The notes beneath the pieces are model-generated. The model made no database searches. It was not told where the DNA came from and saw nothing but the letters and a program-made list of their open reading frames with translations. From JAKBCQ01 sp021807585 (GTDB lineage Bacteria; Planctomycetota; Planctomycetia; Isosphaerales; Isosphaeraceae), in NCBI GenBank assembly GCA_027325115.1, contig DAHWFG010000624.1, positions 1 to 8,550 on the forward strand: 8,550 nt of DNA, in the 5' to 3' direction. Position numbers and translations under genes: made by a program. The first letter of the stretch is position 1. Each line of letters opens with the position of its first letter. Of this stretch, positions 1-8,434 are shown piece by piece.

Positions 1-2011
<2,011 letters not shown>

Positions 2012-2012
2012 T

Positions 2013-2675
2013 TTACCGCGTTCCTTGATGATGAACGACTCGATCCGCCGACGCTAGATCGGCGGTCGCCGATTCGTCATAAATGGGACATCCAAACACT
2101 GGTTGAAACGTTTCGGCGATTCCGCCGTCGAGAGCCGCCTTGACGACGGCATCACATCCGGGGTTGTCTCCAGAGTGGCCGCGCGACGCGGTGATTCCGC
2201 CGAAATAGAGGCGACTTCCGTTGCGATTGAAGAGCGCGACGTGTCCTGAAGTGGCGGCGCCGAAGCGGCGCGCTTCGATTCCATCGGGGTCGATCCGAAC
2301 GTCGACGCCGGGTATCGCCGCGGCGCGTCTTCGGTGAGCCGTGCGCGTCCAAGAATCGGCGGATGATCGCGGTCGATAAAGCATCACGATGATTCGTAAT
2401 TCGCCGTGCGTTTTGGCGGCGATGCGATCGAGTTCCTCAAGGCTCGCGGCGAGGCAAGGGCATTTGGGATGAGCGAAGACGATCAGCGTGGGGAGAGTGC
2501 GATCGAGCGGAATCCGCGTGTCGGCGGGCCACGTCCTCGGAGTTTTGCCAATGACTCCCGGGGTCGCGTCGTGCAAGCCGAGCAAAATGATTCCGCAACC
2601 GACCGGAACGCCCCACGCGCCGAGGAGCAGAATCCAAAATGATCGCGAATTCTTTTTTTCGATTGACGATCGCAT
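2013..2675 (-). CDS. redB: RedB-like membrane-anchored thioredoxin-fold protein
   Basis: The 220-residue protein has a basic N-terminus (RSSIEKKNSR) and one hydrophobic segment at about 13-34, so it is probably anchored with the rest outside the cytoplasm. A thioredoxin-like region begins near residue 60. It contains HPKCPC, with the CxC pair C72/C74 where thioredoxins have CxxC. Further family-like stretches are TSGHVALF (142-149), GGITASRGHSGDN (159-171) and a C-terminal FGCP (C196). I recognise this pattern from proteins annotated RedB in planctomycetes and myxobacteria; the biochemical role is not established to my knowledge, and disulfide or redox chemistry is inferred from CPC. ATG 2675 is chosen because GGAG lies 10 bases upstream. 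The frame could extend to a TTG at 2732, adding 19 Arg-rich residues, which is less likely. C174 is an extra cysteine that may not be conserved. It is the first gene of a pair with the kinase, one base between stop and ATG. Confidence 0.75.
   Translation of the reverse strand: MRSSIEKKNSRSFWILLLGAWGVPVGCGIILLGLHDATPGVIGKTPRTWPADTRIPLDRTLPTLIVFAHPKCPCLAASLEELDRIAAKTHGELRIIVMLYRPRSSADSWTRTAHRRRAAAIPGVDVRIDPDGIEARRFGAATSGHVALFNRNGSRLYFGGITASRGHSGDNPGCDAVVKAALDGGIAETFQPVFGCPIYDESATADLASADRVVHHQGTR
2022..2026 (-). promoter_or_regulatory. Ribosome-binding site of the kinase gene, inside the end of redB
   Basis: AAGGA on the minus strand stands 10 bases before the kinase ATG at 2011. It lies within the last codons of the upstream redB-like gene, whose TAA (2015-2013) is separated from the ATG by one base. 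Ribosomes finishing redB are therefore placed to start on the kinase. This site also favours the ATG at 2011 over any later start. Confidence 0.65.
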
Positions 2676-2685
2676 GGCGACTCGG

Positions 2686-2689
2686 CTCC
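2686..2689 (-). promoter_or_regulatory. Ribosome-binding site deciding the redB start
   Basis: GGAG on the minus strand ends 10 bases before the ATG at 2675. It supports the 220-residue form over the longer form starting with TTG at 2732. Confidence 0.5.
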
Positions 2690-2977
2690 GCTCGAGACAT
2701 CGACACGGCCGGTGGATATTCCTCCGGCGCAAGCTTAGTTCATCTTTTGAGGATCGTCGGTTCGAGGAAAAAAGTCGTTCGGTTCGACGACCACGATTCG
2801 TATCGGACGATATAAGAATGATCCGATCACATAACGGATCGATGATGACGTCGGCGTCGGCGTCTCTTCTCCATAACGGCGAACATTATGTTGAGCGTGC
2901 GAGAATCCACGACGACCCCGTGCGCCGTCTTTAAATGTGTATGATAGATAAAGTTACAAAAAATTATTTATGTAAAA

Positions 2978-3005
2978 ATTATATTAACAGATTGATTAAA
3001 TCAAG
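2978..3005 (-). promoter_or_regulatory. Candidate sigma-70-type promoter for the redB-kinase unit
   Basis: On the minus strand a perfect -10 box TATAAT (2983-2978) lies 16 bases from CTTGAT (3005-3000), or 15 from TTGATT (3004-2999). This is within the AT-rich core of the divergent region. Transcription would start near 2971 and leave a leader of about 295 bases before redB. The -35 match is only moderate and AT-rich DNA gives chance matches, so this is a candidate only. Confidence 0.4.
2992..3004. promoter_or_regulatory. 13-bp palindrome TTGATTAAATCAA, operator candidate
   Basis: Two perfect 6-base arms, TTGATT and AATCAA, flank a single A. The site overlaps the proposed -35 element of the redB-kinase promoter. 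The half-sites TTGAT and ATCAA are those of FNR/CRP-family regulators, but the spacing here is three bases instead of the usual four. It could be a repressor or activator site facing either direction, or chance in AT-rich DNA. Confidence 0.4.
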
Positions 3006-3371
3006 AATTATCGGATCGTAACGCGGGCACGCTTCCCGTCGGATCATCTGGGGAAGACCTTTTTCTTCTGAAGCGAGAAGCGCCCTTTGAGTAGTCTTGT
3101 GATCGCAGATGATCAAACGCGTGCCACCTTGTGTGGTCGTCTTGAATCCGGTCGCAATCGGCGGCGCTGGATGATAAACTGTCGTTGCTTGAGCGGCGCA
3201 GAGGATGTCGTTCGCTCTCCCGCGAGAACGACTCCTGGGCGTGAGGATCTTGAGGAGGAGGTTGCGATTTCCTCCGTGATCTCAAGGCGCTATGAAATCA
3301 GGTTTGAGCGGGAGTTCCGCCCTTCCCGAGCGTTTTCCTCGACGACTTCGCTTTTCGCGGGATCCGACGAC

Positions 3372-6300
3372 ATGAATTATTTGTATTGTGTTCTTATTTG
3401 CACTTTATTAGGAACGCAGGATTCGCCGCGACCCGAGGCGAAGTCGTCCGCGGATTCGGCTGGGCGGGGCGTAAAGGATGCGCGCGATCGCGCCCGGCGC
3501 GACGCCGACGTCAAGCTTGCCGAAGCCAAAAAGTTGCAGGACGAGATCCCCAAACTTTCGGCCGAGGGGCGGCTGCGAGAGGTGATGAGTGCGACCCGGC
3601 GGATCGTCGACATTCGCCGCGAGGCGCTGGGCGAGAGGAATCCCGCTTACGCCGCGTCGCTCAATCATCTGGGGCGATTGTTGTGGTCGCAGGGAGATCT
3701 CGCGGGGGCGCAGCCGCTGATCGAACAGGCGCTGCGGATCGAGAAGGAGAATCTCGGCGATCGTCACCCCGATTACGCCAAGAATCTGGATAATCTTGCG
3801 CTTTTATTCAAAGCGCAAGGAAAGCTCGACCAGGCGCGGGTGTTGTTCGAGGAGGGGGCGCGGATTCGCAAAGATTCGCTTGGTTGGAAGCATGTCGATT
3901 ACGCGAACGCGCTCGATAATCTCGCCAAACTCGCGCTCGAGCGGGGCGATTTCGCCGAGGCGCGCAGGCTGTTTGAAGAGGCGATGGCGATTCGCAAGGA
4001 GGCCGCGGGAGAATATTCGAGCGAATACGCGACAAGCATGATTAACCTTGCACTTCTTGATGAAAAGATGGGGAACGTCGCCGGGGCTCAGGCGTTGATT
4101 CGGGGCGCGCTTGGGATTCAATATTCGACCGACAGGCGATCGATGTTCATCGATTCGCTCGACGACGTCGCGGCTTCGCTGCAGGAGATCGGCGATCTTC
4201 CCGCGGCGCGGCTGCTTCTTGAGCACGCGCTTGCGCGGCGCAAGGAGGAATCGGGAATCAAGCATCCCGATTACGCGACGAGCCTGAACAATCTAGGCAT
4301 GTTGTTATGGGCGCAGAATGATCTGTCGGCCGCCCGCGAGATGATCGAGGAGGCGCTTCGGATCAGGAAGGAAACGATCGGCGAACGCCATCCCGCGTAT
4401 TTGACGAGCCTGAACAATCTTGCGGTGCTGATGCATGCGAAGGGGGATTTCGCCCGGGCGAAGCCGCTGTTTGAGAAGGCGCTGGCGATTCGGAAAGAGG
4501 TTGTGGGAGATCGTTCGCCCGATTACGCGGTAAGCCTGGCGAATCTGGCCGAATTTTATCGGGCGCAAGGCGTTTTGGGGGAGGCTCGGCGGTTGCTCGA
4601 GCTTGCGGTGGCGTCGCGGATTCGCGGGCTCGGCGGCGAACACCTTTCAACCGCGACGGGATTGACGAATCTCGCGAGCACGGCGCGGGCACAGGGGGAT
4701 CTCGCCGCGGCGGGCGTGTATTACGAACGGGCGCTGCGGATTCGCGAGAAAACGCTCGGTCAAAAAGATGTAAACACGTTAATGAGCGTGTTGAATTTGG
4801 CCGTCGTTTATCATGAGCAGGGTCGGTTCGACGAAGCGAAGGCGCTGTTTGGACGGGTAGCGGGGGCGTACGGAGCGATCCAGGGGAAGACCCGGGGCGA
4901 TCTGGCCGCGGCGCTTTTCGGCCTGGGGACGACGGCGATCGATCGCGAGGATTATGCGACGGCGCGCGAAGCGATCGACGGCGCGCGTGCGATACGGATC
5001 GACGTGTTAGGAAATCGGCATCCGGATTATATTAACACTTTGGCGGTTTTGGGCGAAATTGAGGCGGCGGCGGGTCGGATTGATCGGGGCGAAGCGCGGT
5101 TCGAGGAGGTGCGCGATCTGAGGGGGTCTGGTCAGGGTTCGCGCGGGCCCGGTTTCGCGGGGGCGCTGGGGGATCTCGCGGCTCTCAAGACTCGTGCGGG
5201 GGATTTGGATCGCGCCCGCAAGCTTTCGACCGAGGAACTCGCTGTCCGCCGCGATACGCTCGGCGAGGGACATCCGGGAGTCGCGTTCAATCGGCTCGAT
5301 CTTGCGCTGATCGCGTTTCGAGCCGGCGACGACGCCAGGTCGCTCGTCGAGGTTGAGCTCGCACTCGATCTGTTCGAGGGGGCGGTCGCCAAGTCGGGGC
5401 TTGCGCTCGTCGATCGTCAACTCGTCGCGATCGAGCGCCGTCGCAAGGCCGCGGTCGATCTCGCGCTGACGCTGACCGACTCTCACCGCGACCAAGATGC
5501 AAAAGTATATAAGCACGTGCTATCCTGGAAGGGATTTCCGCTCGCGACGACGACGGCGCGGGGACGGCTCGATCGCGATCGCTCCGCGCGCGACTTGATC
5601 GCCGGTGCTTCGCGGGTGCGGGGGCGGCTTACATCGGCTTACGCCGACCTCGCTCGCTCGGGCGCCGATGAAGTTGAAAACAAGATTAAGCTCATACATA
5701 ATTTAATAACAGAACGCGGCCGGCTTGAAAGCGAGCTCGCGGAACGGTCGGGGGCGGGGCGATTTGATTTGCGTCCCGAAATCGTCGCCGCGGCGCTCCC
5801 TGAGGGATCGGCGTTCATTGATTTTATCGTGTATGAATATCAAGAACCGATTGAAGACGGTAGGTCGACCCGGCGCGAGCCGCGTTACGCGGCGTTCGTG
5901 ATCAGGCGCGGGGGGGCGCCCGAACGCGTCGAATTGGGAGCCGCTTTGGCGATCGACGGCGCGGTCGAAAGGGCTCTCGTCGCGATCAACGAGCCGGGAC
6001 GCGATCCGACCTCTGAACTCGCCGCGCTGAAAAAACGCGTATGGGCGCCGCTTGAATCAAAAATTCAAGGGACCGATCACGTATTGATATCACCCGACGG
6101 CGCGATCGACGCGACGCCCTGGGACGCGCTCCCCGGCGCGACGCCGGGGTCGCATCTGATTGAAAAATATGCGTTTATGTTAATACCCGATGCGCGGCTG
6201 TTATGTGGACCGCGTGCTTCGATCGATCCCGGCGCCGCGGGGGGTGTCGTCGCGGCGAACGTCGATTTTGATCGGAGCGATCCGACGACGGAGTCGGGCG

Positions 6301-7127
6301 AGGGGGGGGCTCAAGGTTCAGACGCGTCGGTTGCGACCGAAGTTCTCCGACGGATGTCGCCGCTTGTTTTGACTGGGGAAAAAATGCAGCCCGACGGCGC
6401 CGCGGCGGCGCGAGCGAAAGCGCTCGCTCGAGCGGTTCGAGCGAGCGGGGTCGAGCCCGTCGTCGAGCTTTCGGGAGCGGCGGCGACGGGGCGCAAGATC
6501 GTCGAGGCCGCGGCGCACGCGCGGTTGATCGCGATTGCGACCTCGGCTTTATCGGGTTCCGGGAGGATCCCCTCGGCGATCGATTCGCCGCGCGGATCGA
6601 TCGGTCTTGTTTCGTTTGAATCGATCACGCGGCGTGAAATCGTCGGTTACGATCCGGCTCTTCTCGAAGGATTGGCGTTCGCGGGCTTCAATTCGATTAA
6701 GAAACAATCAAACGCTTATCAACTTGAGGATCGATCGATCGGATTCGCGACGGTCGAGGCGATCGCGGATTGGAATCTCGCGGGTCGGGATGCGATCGTC
6801 GCGGCGACGGTCGCGGCGCCGAAGGGGGTGATCGGCCCGACGCCTCGGGGAATCGCGTCGGCGTTCGCCGCGGCGGGAGCGCGGAGCGTCGTGACGGTGC
6901 TCGGCGGCGACGATCCCGCGACGACCGAGGCGTTTTTAACTCTTTACCTCAAAAATCTTTATGTGAAGAAACAATCTTGTATGGACGCTTTTCGAGCGGC
7001 GCGGCTCGACCTGATTCGGGGCTCGTCGACGGCGCCCGCCGGCGCGACCGTCAAGGGAGACTCCGGGGCGAAGCGGCCGGCGGTCAATTCGTGGGGTTCG
7101 TTCGTTCTCTGGGGCGATCCGCGGTGA
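3372..7127 (+). CDS. Large TPR-CHAT protein with a degenerate (probably inactive) CHAT caspase-like domain
   Basis: The 1251-residue protein begins with a hydrophobic stretch (residues 3-14) that may be a short signal peptide, although it lacks the usual positive charges. A charged helical region (about 34-83) leads into some 14 TPR repeats (84-669), a helical linker (670-794) containing a VLSWKG element, and a CHAT domain (about 795-1251). CHAT landmarks are ISPDGAIDATPWDALPG (906-922), LIEKYAF (929-935), the GARSVVTVLGGDDPAT block (1169-1184) and the C-terminal WGSFVLWGDPR. CHAT proteins are caspase-like cysteine peptidases, with TPRs binding partners. Here the ATHG motif reads ATSA (1056-1059) and the SACETG region reads VAATVAAPKG (1143-1152), so both catalytic residues are missing. 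The only Cys in the domain, C945 and C1203, are in other places. A regulatory or scaffolding role is inferred. Start ATG 3372 is preferred because the hydrophobic segment follows it; the preceding GGGATC is a weak ribosome-binding site, and longer starts at ATG 3171 or TTG 3087 are possible. Confidence 0.93.
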   Translation: MNYLYCVLICTLLGTQDSPRPEAKSSADSAGRGVKDARDRARRDADVKLAEAKKLQDEIPKLSAEGRLREVMSATRRIVDIRREALGERNPAYAASLNHLGRLLWSQGDLAGAQPLIEQALRIEKENLGDRHPDYAKNLDNLALLFKAQGKLDQARVLFEEGARIRKDSLGWKHVDYANALDNLAKLALERGDFAEARRLFEEAMAIRKEAAGEYSSEYATSMINLALLDEKMGNVAGAQALIRGALGIQYSTDRRSMFIDSLDDVAASLQEIGDLPAARLLLEHALARRKEESGIKHPDYATSLNNLGMLLWAQNDLSAAREMIEEALRIRKETIGERHPAYLTSLNNLAVLMHAKGDFARAKPLFEKALAIRKEVVGDRSPDYAVSLANLAEFYRAQGVLGEARRLLELAVASRIRGLGGEHLSTATGLTNLASTARAQGDLAAAGVYYERALRIREKTLGQKDVNTLMSVLNLAVVYHEQGRFDEAKALFGRVAGAYGAIQGKTRGDLAAALFGLGTTAIDREDYATAREAIDGARAIRIDVLGNRHPDYINTLAVLGEIEAAAGRIDRGEARFEEVRDLRGSGQGSRGPGFAGALGDLAALKTRAGDLDRARKLSTEELAVRRDTLGEGHPGVAFNRLDLALIAFRAGDDARSLVEVELALDLFEGAVAKSGLALVDRQLVAIERRRKAAVDLALTLTDSHRDQDAKVYKHVLSWKGFPLATTTARGRLDRDRSARDLIAGASRVRGRLTSAYADLARSGADEVENKIKLIHNLITERGRLESELAERSGAGRFDLRPEIVAAALPEGSAFIDFIVYEYQEPIEDGRSTRREPRYAAFVIRRGGAPERVELGAALAIDGAVERALVAINEPGRDPTSELAALKKRVWAPLESKIQGTDHVLISPDGAIDATPWDALPGATPGSHLIEKYAFMLIPDARLLCGPRASIDPGAAGGVVAANVDFDRSDPTTESGEGGAQGSDASVATEVLRRMSPLVLTGEKMQPDGAAAARAKALARAVRASGVEPVVELSGAAATGRKIVEAAAHARLIAIATSALSGSGRIPSAIDSPRGSIGLVSFESITRREIVGYDPALLEGLAFAGFNSIKKQSNAYQLEDRSIGFATVEAIADWNLAGRDAIVAATVAAPKGVIGPTPRGIASAFAAAGARSVVTVLGGDDPATTEAFLTLYLKNLYVKKQSCMDAFRAARLDLIRGSSTAPAGATVKGDSGAKRPAVNSWGSFVLWGDPR
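3621..5378 (+). repeat. Array of about 14 TPR-encoding units (126 bp each)
   Basis: The consensus unit is roughly ExxGxxHPDYAxSLNNLAxL followed by xxAQGDxAxAxxLxExALxIRK, 42 residues, resembling the kinesin-light-chain type of TPR. Units start at residues 84, 126, 168, 210, 252, 292, 334, 376, 418, 460, 502, 544, 586 and 628. Unit 5 (252-291) is two residues short and has lost the HPDY signature. Units 6 and 7 share a 17-base identical segment, ACGAGCCTGAACAATCT, at 4278-4294 and 4404-4420, exactly 126 bases apart. Units 10-14 drift from the consensus. Confidence 0.9.
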
Positions 7128-7157
7128 GATCGCGTCCAGATCGATCTAGCCGATCGC

Positions 7158-7178
7158 TCATAGATATATTGACTATGA
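7158..7178. repeat. Short inverted repeat TCATAG-N9-CTATGA after the TPR-CHAT gene
   Basis: Perfect 6-base arms surround a 9-base AT-rich loop, about 30 bases past the TGA of the TPR-CHAT gene. No T-run follows, so an intrinsic terminator is not supported. It could be a protein-binding site or chance. Confidence 0.3.
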
Positions 7179-7227
7179 AAATTCTATGATGTGTAGCCGA
7201 CGTCGCTGGGCCGCGCGCTATTCGGCG

Positions 7228-7246
7228 AGGAGTCGAGTTTTGGAAT
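7228..7246 (+). repeat. Direct repeat copy 1 (AGGAGTCGAGTTTTGGAAT)
   Basis: This sequence recurs at 7381-7398 as AGGAGTCGGTTTTGGAAT, differing by one missing base. The copies are 153 bases apart, both upstream of the FHA-GGDEF gene. Function is unknown. Confidence 0.45.
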
Positions 7247-7346
7247 CGGCGCCTTCGACACCTTTCAGTCGAGCATGCACGCTCGCTTCGGGGGTGTTTT
7301 TTGTAGAGACGACATACAACCTTGGCGTTCGGCCGGCGTAGAACAA

Positions 7347-7374
7347 TTGACAATCGGGAGCGGCGAACTAGGCT
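7347..7374 (+). promoter_or_regulatory. Weak promoter candidate for the FHA-GGDEF gene
   Basis: A perfect -35 box TTGACA (7347-7352) is followed after 16 bases by TAGGCT (7369-7374), a poor -10 match. The start would be near 7381, leaving a leader of about 80 bases. The second direct-repeat copy would then begin at the transcription start. Confidence 0.3.
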
Positions 7375-7380
7375 GCTAAG

Positions 7381-7398
7381 AGGAGTCGGTTTTGGAAT
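7381..7398 (+). repeat. Direct repeat copy 2 (AGGAGTCGGTTTTGGAAT)
   Basis: This is the second copy of the repeat at 7228-7246, shorter by one base. It lies between the promoter candidate and the ribosome-binding site of the FHA-GGDEF gene. Confidence 0.45.
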
Positions 7399-7447
7399 TC
7401 CAACGTCGCGCGCCGGTCGTCGCTTTGGAAGCGATCAAACATTCTCC

Positions 7448-7453
7448 GAGGGG
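7448..7453 (+). promoter_or_regulatory. Ribosome-binding site of the FHA-GGDEF gene
   Basis: GAGGGG lies nine bases before the ATG at 7463. It decides for this start against the in-frame TTG at 7322. Confidence 0.6.
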
Positions 7454-7462
7454 TTTGAAGAC

Positions 7463-8434
7463 ATGGACGACAAAGGGGTTACATTCCTCAGCGATTTGGC
7501 GAGGGAACGCCGGGTCATCGACACGTGTCGCCCCGAGGATCCCCGTCCGCTTTATCTGTTGATCCAAAACGGGGGCGTTCCGGGGGCTCTCGTGATGCTT
7601 CATCCGGGGATCAATCGGATTGGTCGTTCGAGCGACAATTCGATTCAATTCAACGACGAAACGGTCTCTCGGTTTCATGCGGTGATCTCGCACGAAAGCG
7701 AAGGGACCGCGAAATTGACCGATCTGGGGAGCACGAACGGAACGTACCTCAACGGCGCACGTGTTGAGAAACAGAAGCCGATTAAAGTGCGCGACGGCGA
7801 TCGGATTCAGCTCGGCGCGACGGTCGTCGTCAAGATCGTCCGTCCCGACGCGGCCGACGAACGGTTCCAGCGTGAGCTTTTCGACCGCGCCGTGCGCGAT
7901 CCGCTCACGCGGTTGTATAATCGCGGTTATTTTAACGATCAAGTGTTTATATTGCATGGTTGCGCCGTTAAAAAGCAACTTGTTTTGGCTATTATCATGT
8001 TGGATATCGATTATTTTAAATCGATTAATGATACATACGGGCACGATACGGGGGACGTGGTTTTGCGCGAGGTGGCGCAGTCGTTGCGGCAATCGACGCG
8101 TGTCGAGGATCTCGCGGCGCGGTACGGGGGGGAGGAGTTCATCGTGGCTCTTCCGGTATCGTCGGCGGATCAGGCGACCGATCGCGCCGAGCGGATCCGC
8201 CGCGATATCGAGGAGCGATCGATTCGGGCGCCGCGGGGCGAGCGGATTCCGGTCACCGCGAGCGTCGGTCTCGTTTGCGCTCAACCCGATCAACCCGCGG
8301 ACGTTCCGTCGCTGATCGCATCGGCGGATCTCTGTTTGTATCGAGCCAAGAAATTGGGACGGAATCGGGTCGTGCTGGGTCGACCGTCGCTGTCGTCGCC
8401 GGGGGGCGGCACGCACACGACATTTGAGATTTGA
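7463..8434 (+). CDS. FHA-GGDEF diguanylate cyclase
   Basis: The 323-residue cytoplasmic protein is predicted to make cyclic di-GMP from two GTP. No signal peptide or membrane segment is seen. The FHA domain (about 31-126) has the phosphothreonine-binding pattern: GR (54-55), SRFH (69-72) and LGSTNGTYLNG (88-98). The GGDEF domain (about 140-306) starts with RDPLTRLYNR. By comparison with PleD it keeps the metal ligands D181 and E224, substrate contacts N189 and D198, the active-site signature RYGGEEF (220-226), and an inhibitory I-site RVED (213-216) exactly five residues before GGEEF. It should therefore be active and product-inhibited. FHA input suggests control by a Ser/Thr kinase, or dimerisation through a phosphorylated partner; no such kinase is in the window. 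The start at ATG 7463 has a good ribosome-binding site. The tail (307-323) is Gly/Ser-rich. It seems to be a separate transcription unit, 335 bases after the TPR-CHAT gene. Confidence 0.95.
   Translation: MDDKGVTFLSDLARERRVIDTCRPEDPRPLYLLIQNGGVPGALVMLHPGINRIGRSSDNSIQFNDETVSRFHAVISHESEGTAKLTDLGSTNGTYLNGARVEKQKPIKVRDGDRIQLGATVVVKIVRPDAADERFQRELFDRAVRDPLTRLYNRGYFNDQVFILHGCAVKKQLVLAIIMLDIDYFKSINDTYGHDTGDVVLREVAQSLRQSTRVEDLAARYGGEEFIVALPVSSADQATDRAERIRRDIEERSIRAPRGERIPVTASVGLVCAQPDQPADVPSLIASADLCLYRAKKLGRNRVVLGRPSLSSPGGGTHTTFEI

Larger units (their letters stand above)
2676..3371. other. Divergent intergenic region between redB and the TPR-CHAT gene
   Basis: No gene is supported in these 696 bases. 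The frames open here give Arg/Ser-rich translations without recognisable domains. The segment 2935-3010 is strikingly AT-rich against the GC-rich surroundings and holds the best promoter and operator candidates. The octamer CATAACGG occurs twice (2830-2837 and 2872-2879), and a 6-base period (GTCGGC) lies near 2850-2863. The TPR-CHAT reading frame stays open back to a TTG at 3087, but that stretch lacks a ribosome-binding site and domain-like sequence, so I treat it as a leader. No promoter for the plus-strand gene could be assigned with confidence. Confidence 0.6.
7128..7462. other. Intergenic region between the TPR-CHAT and FHA-GGDEF genes
   Basis: No gene is supported in these 335 bases. 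The FHA-GGDEF frame is open back to a TTG at 7322, but those codons give an Arg-rich, domain-free sequence. The region holds a small AT-loop inverted repeat, an 18-19 base direct repeat and a weak promoter candidate. CGAGC-N6-GCTCG (7271-7286) followed about 10 bases later by a T6 run resembles a terminator, but the gap between stem and T-run makes it unconvincing. Confidence 0.6.

Noticed and set aside
2488..2934. 148-codon plus-strand ORF running from redB into the intergenic region
   Set aside because: Its first part is antisense to the RedB-like gene, and the rest is Arg/Ser-rich with no recognisable motif.
3001..3285. 94-codon minus-strand ORF in the divergent region
   Set aside because: Ser/Arg/Asp-rich low-complexity translation without domain, hydrophobic core or ribosome-binding site evidence.
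3372..7127. CRISPR-associated TPR-CHAT peptidase (Craspase-like) defence system
   Set aside because: No Cas7-11/gRAMP gene or CRISPR repeats are in the window, and the CHAT domain lacks the catalytic dyad that such a role needs.
7271..7300. Possible intrinsic terminator (CGAGC-N6-GCTCG then a T6 run)
   Set aside because: The stem is only five pairs and about 10 bases separate it from the T-run, unlike a functional terminator.
7915..8040. AT-rich patch inside the GGDEF coding region as a sign of recombination
   Set aside because: Similar patches occur in all genes here wherever Lys, Asn, Ile, Tyr and Phe codons cluster, so it reflects codon choice rather than transfer.
7376..8416. 346-codon minus-strand ORF opposite the FHA-GGDEF gene
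   Set aside because: It is a long antisense shadow of a clearly conserved FHA-GGDEF protein; its translation resembles no family.
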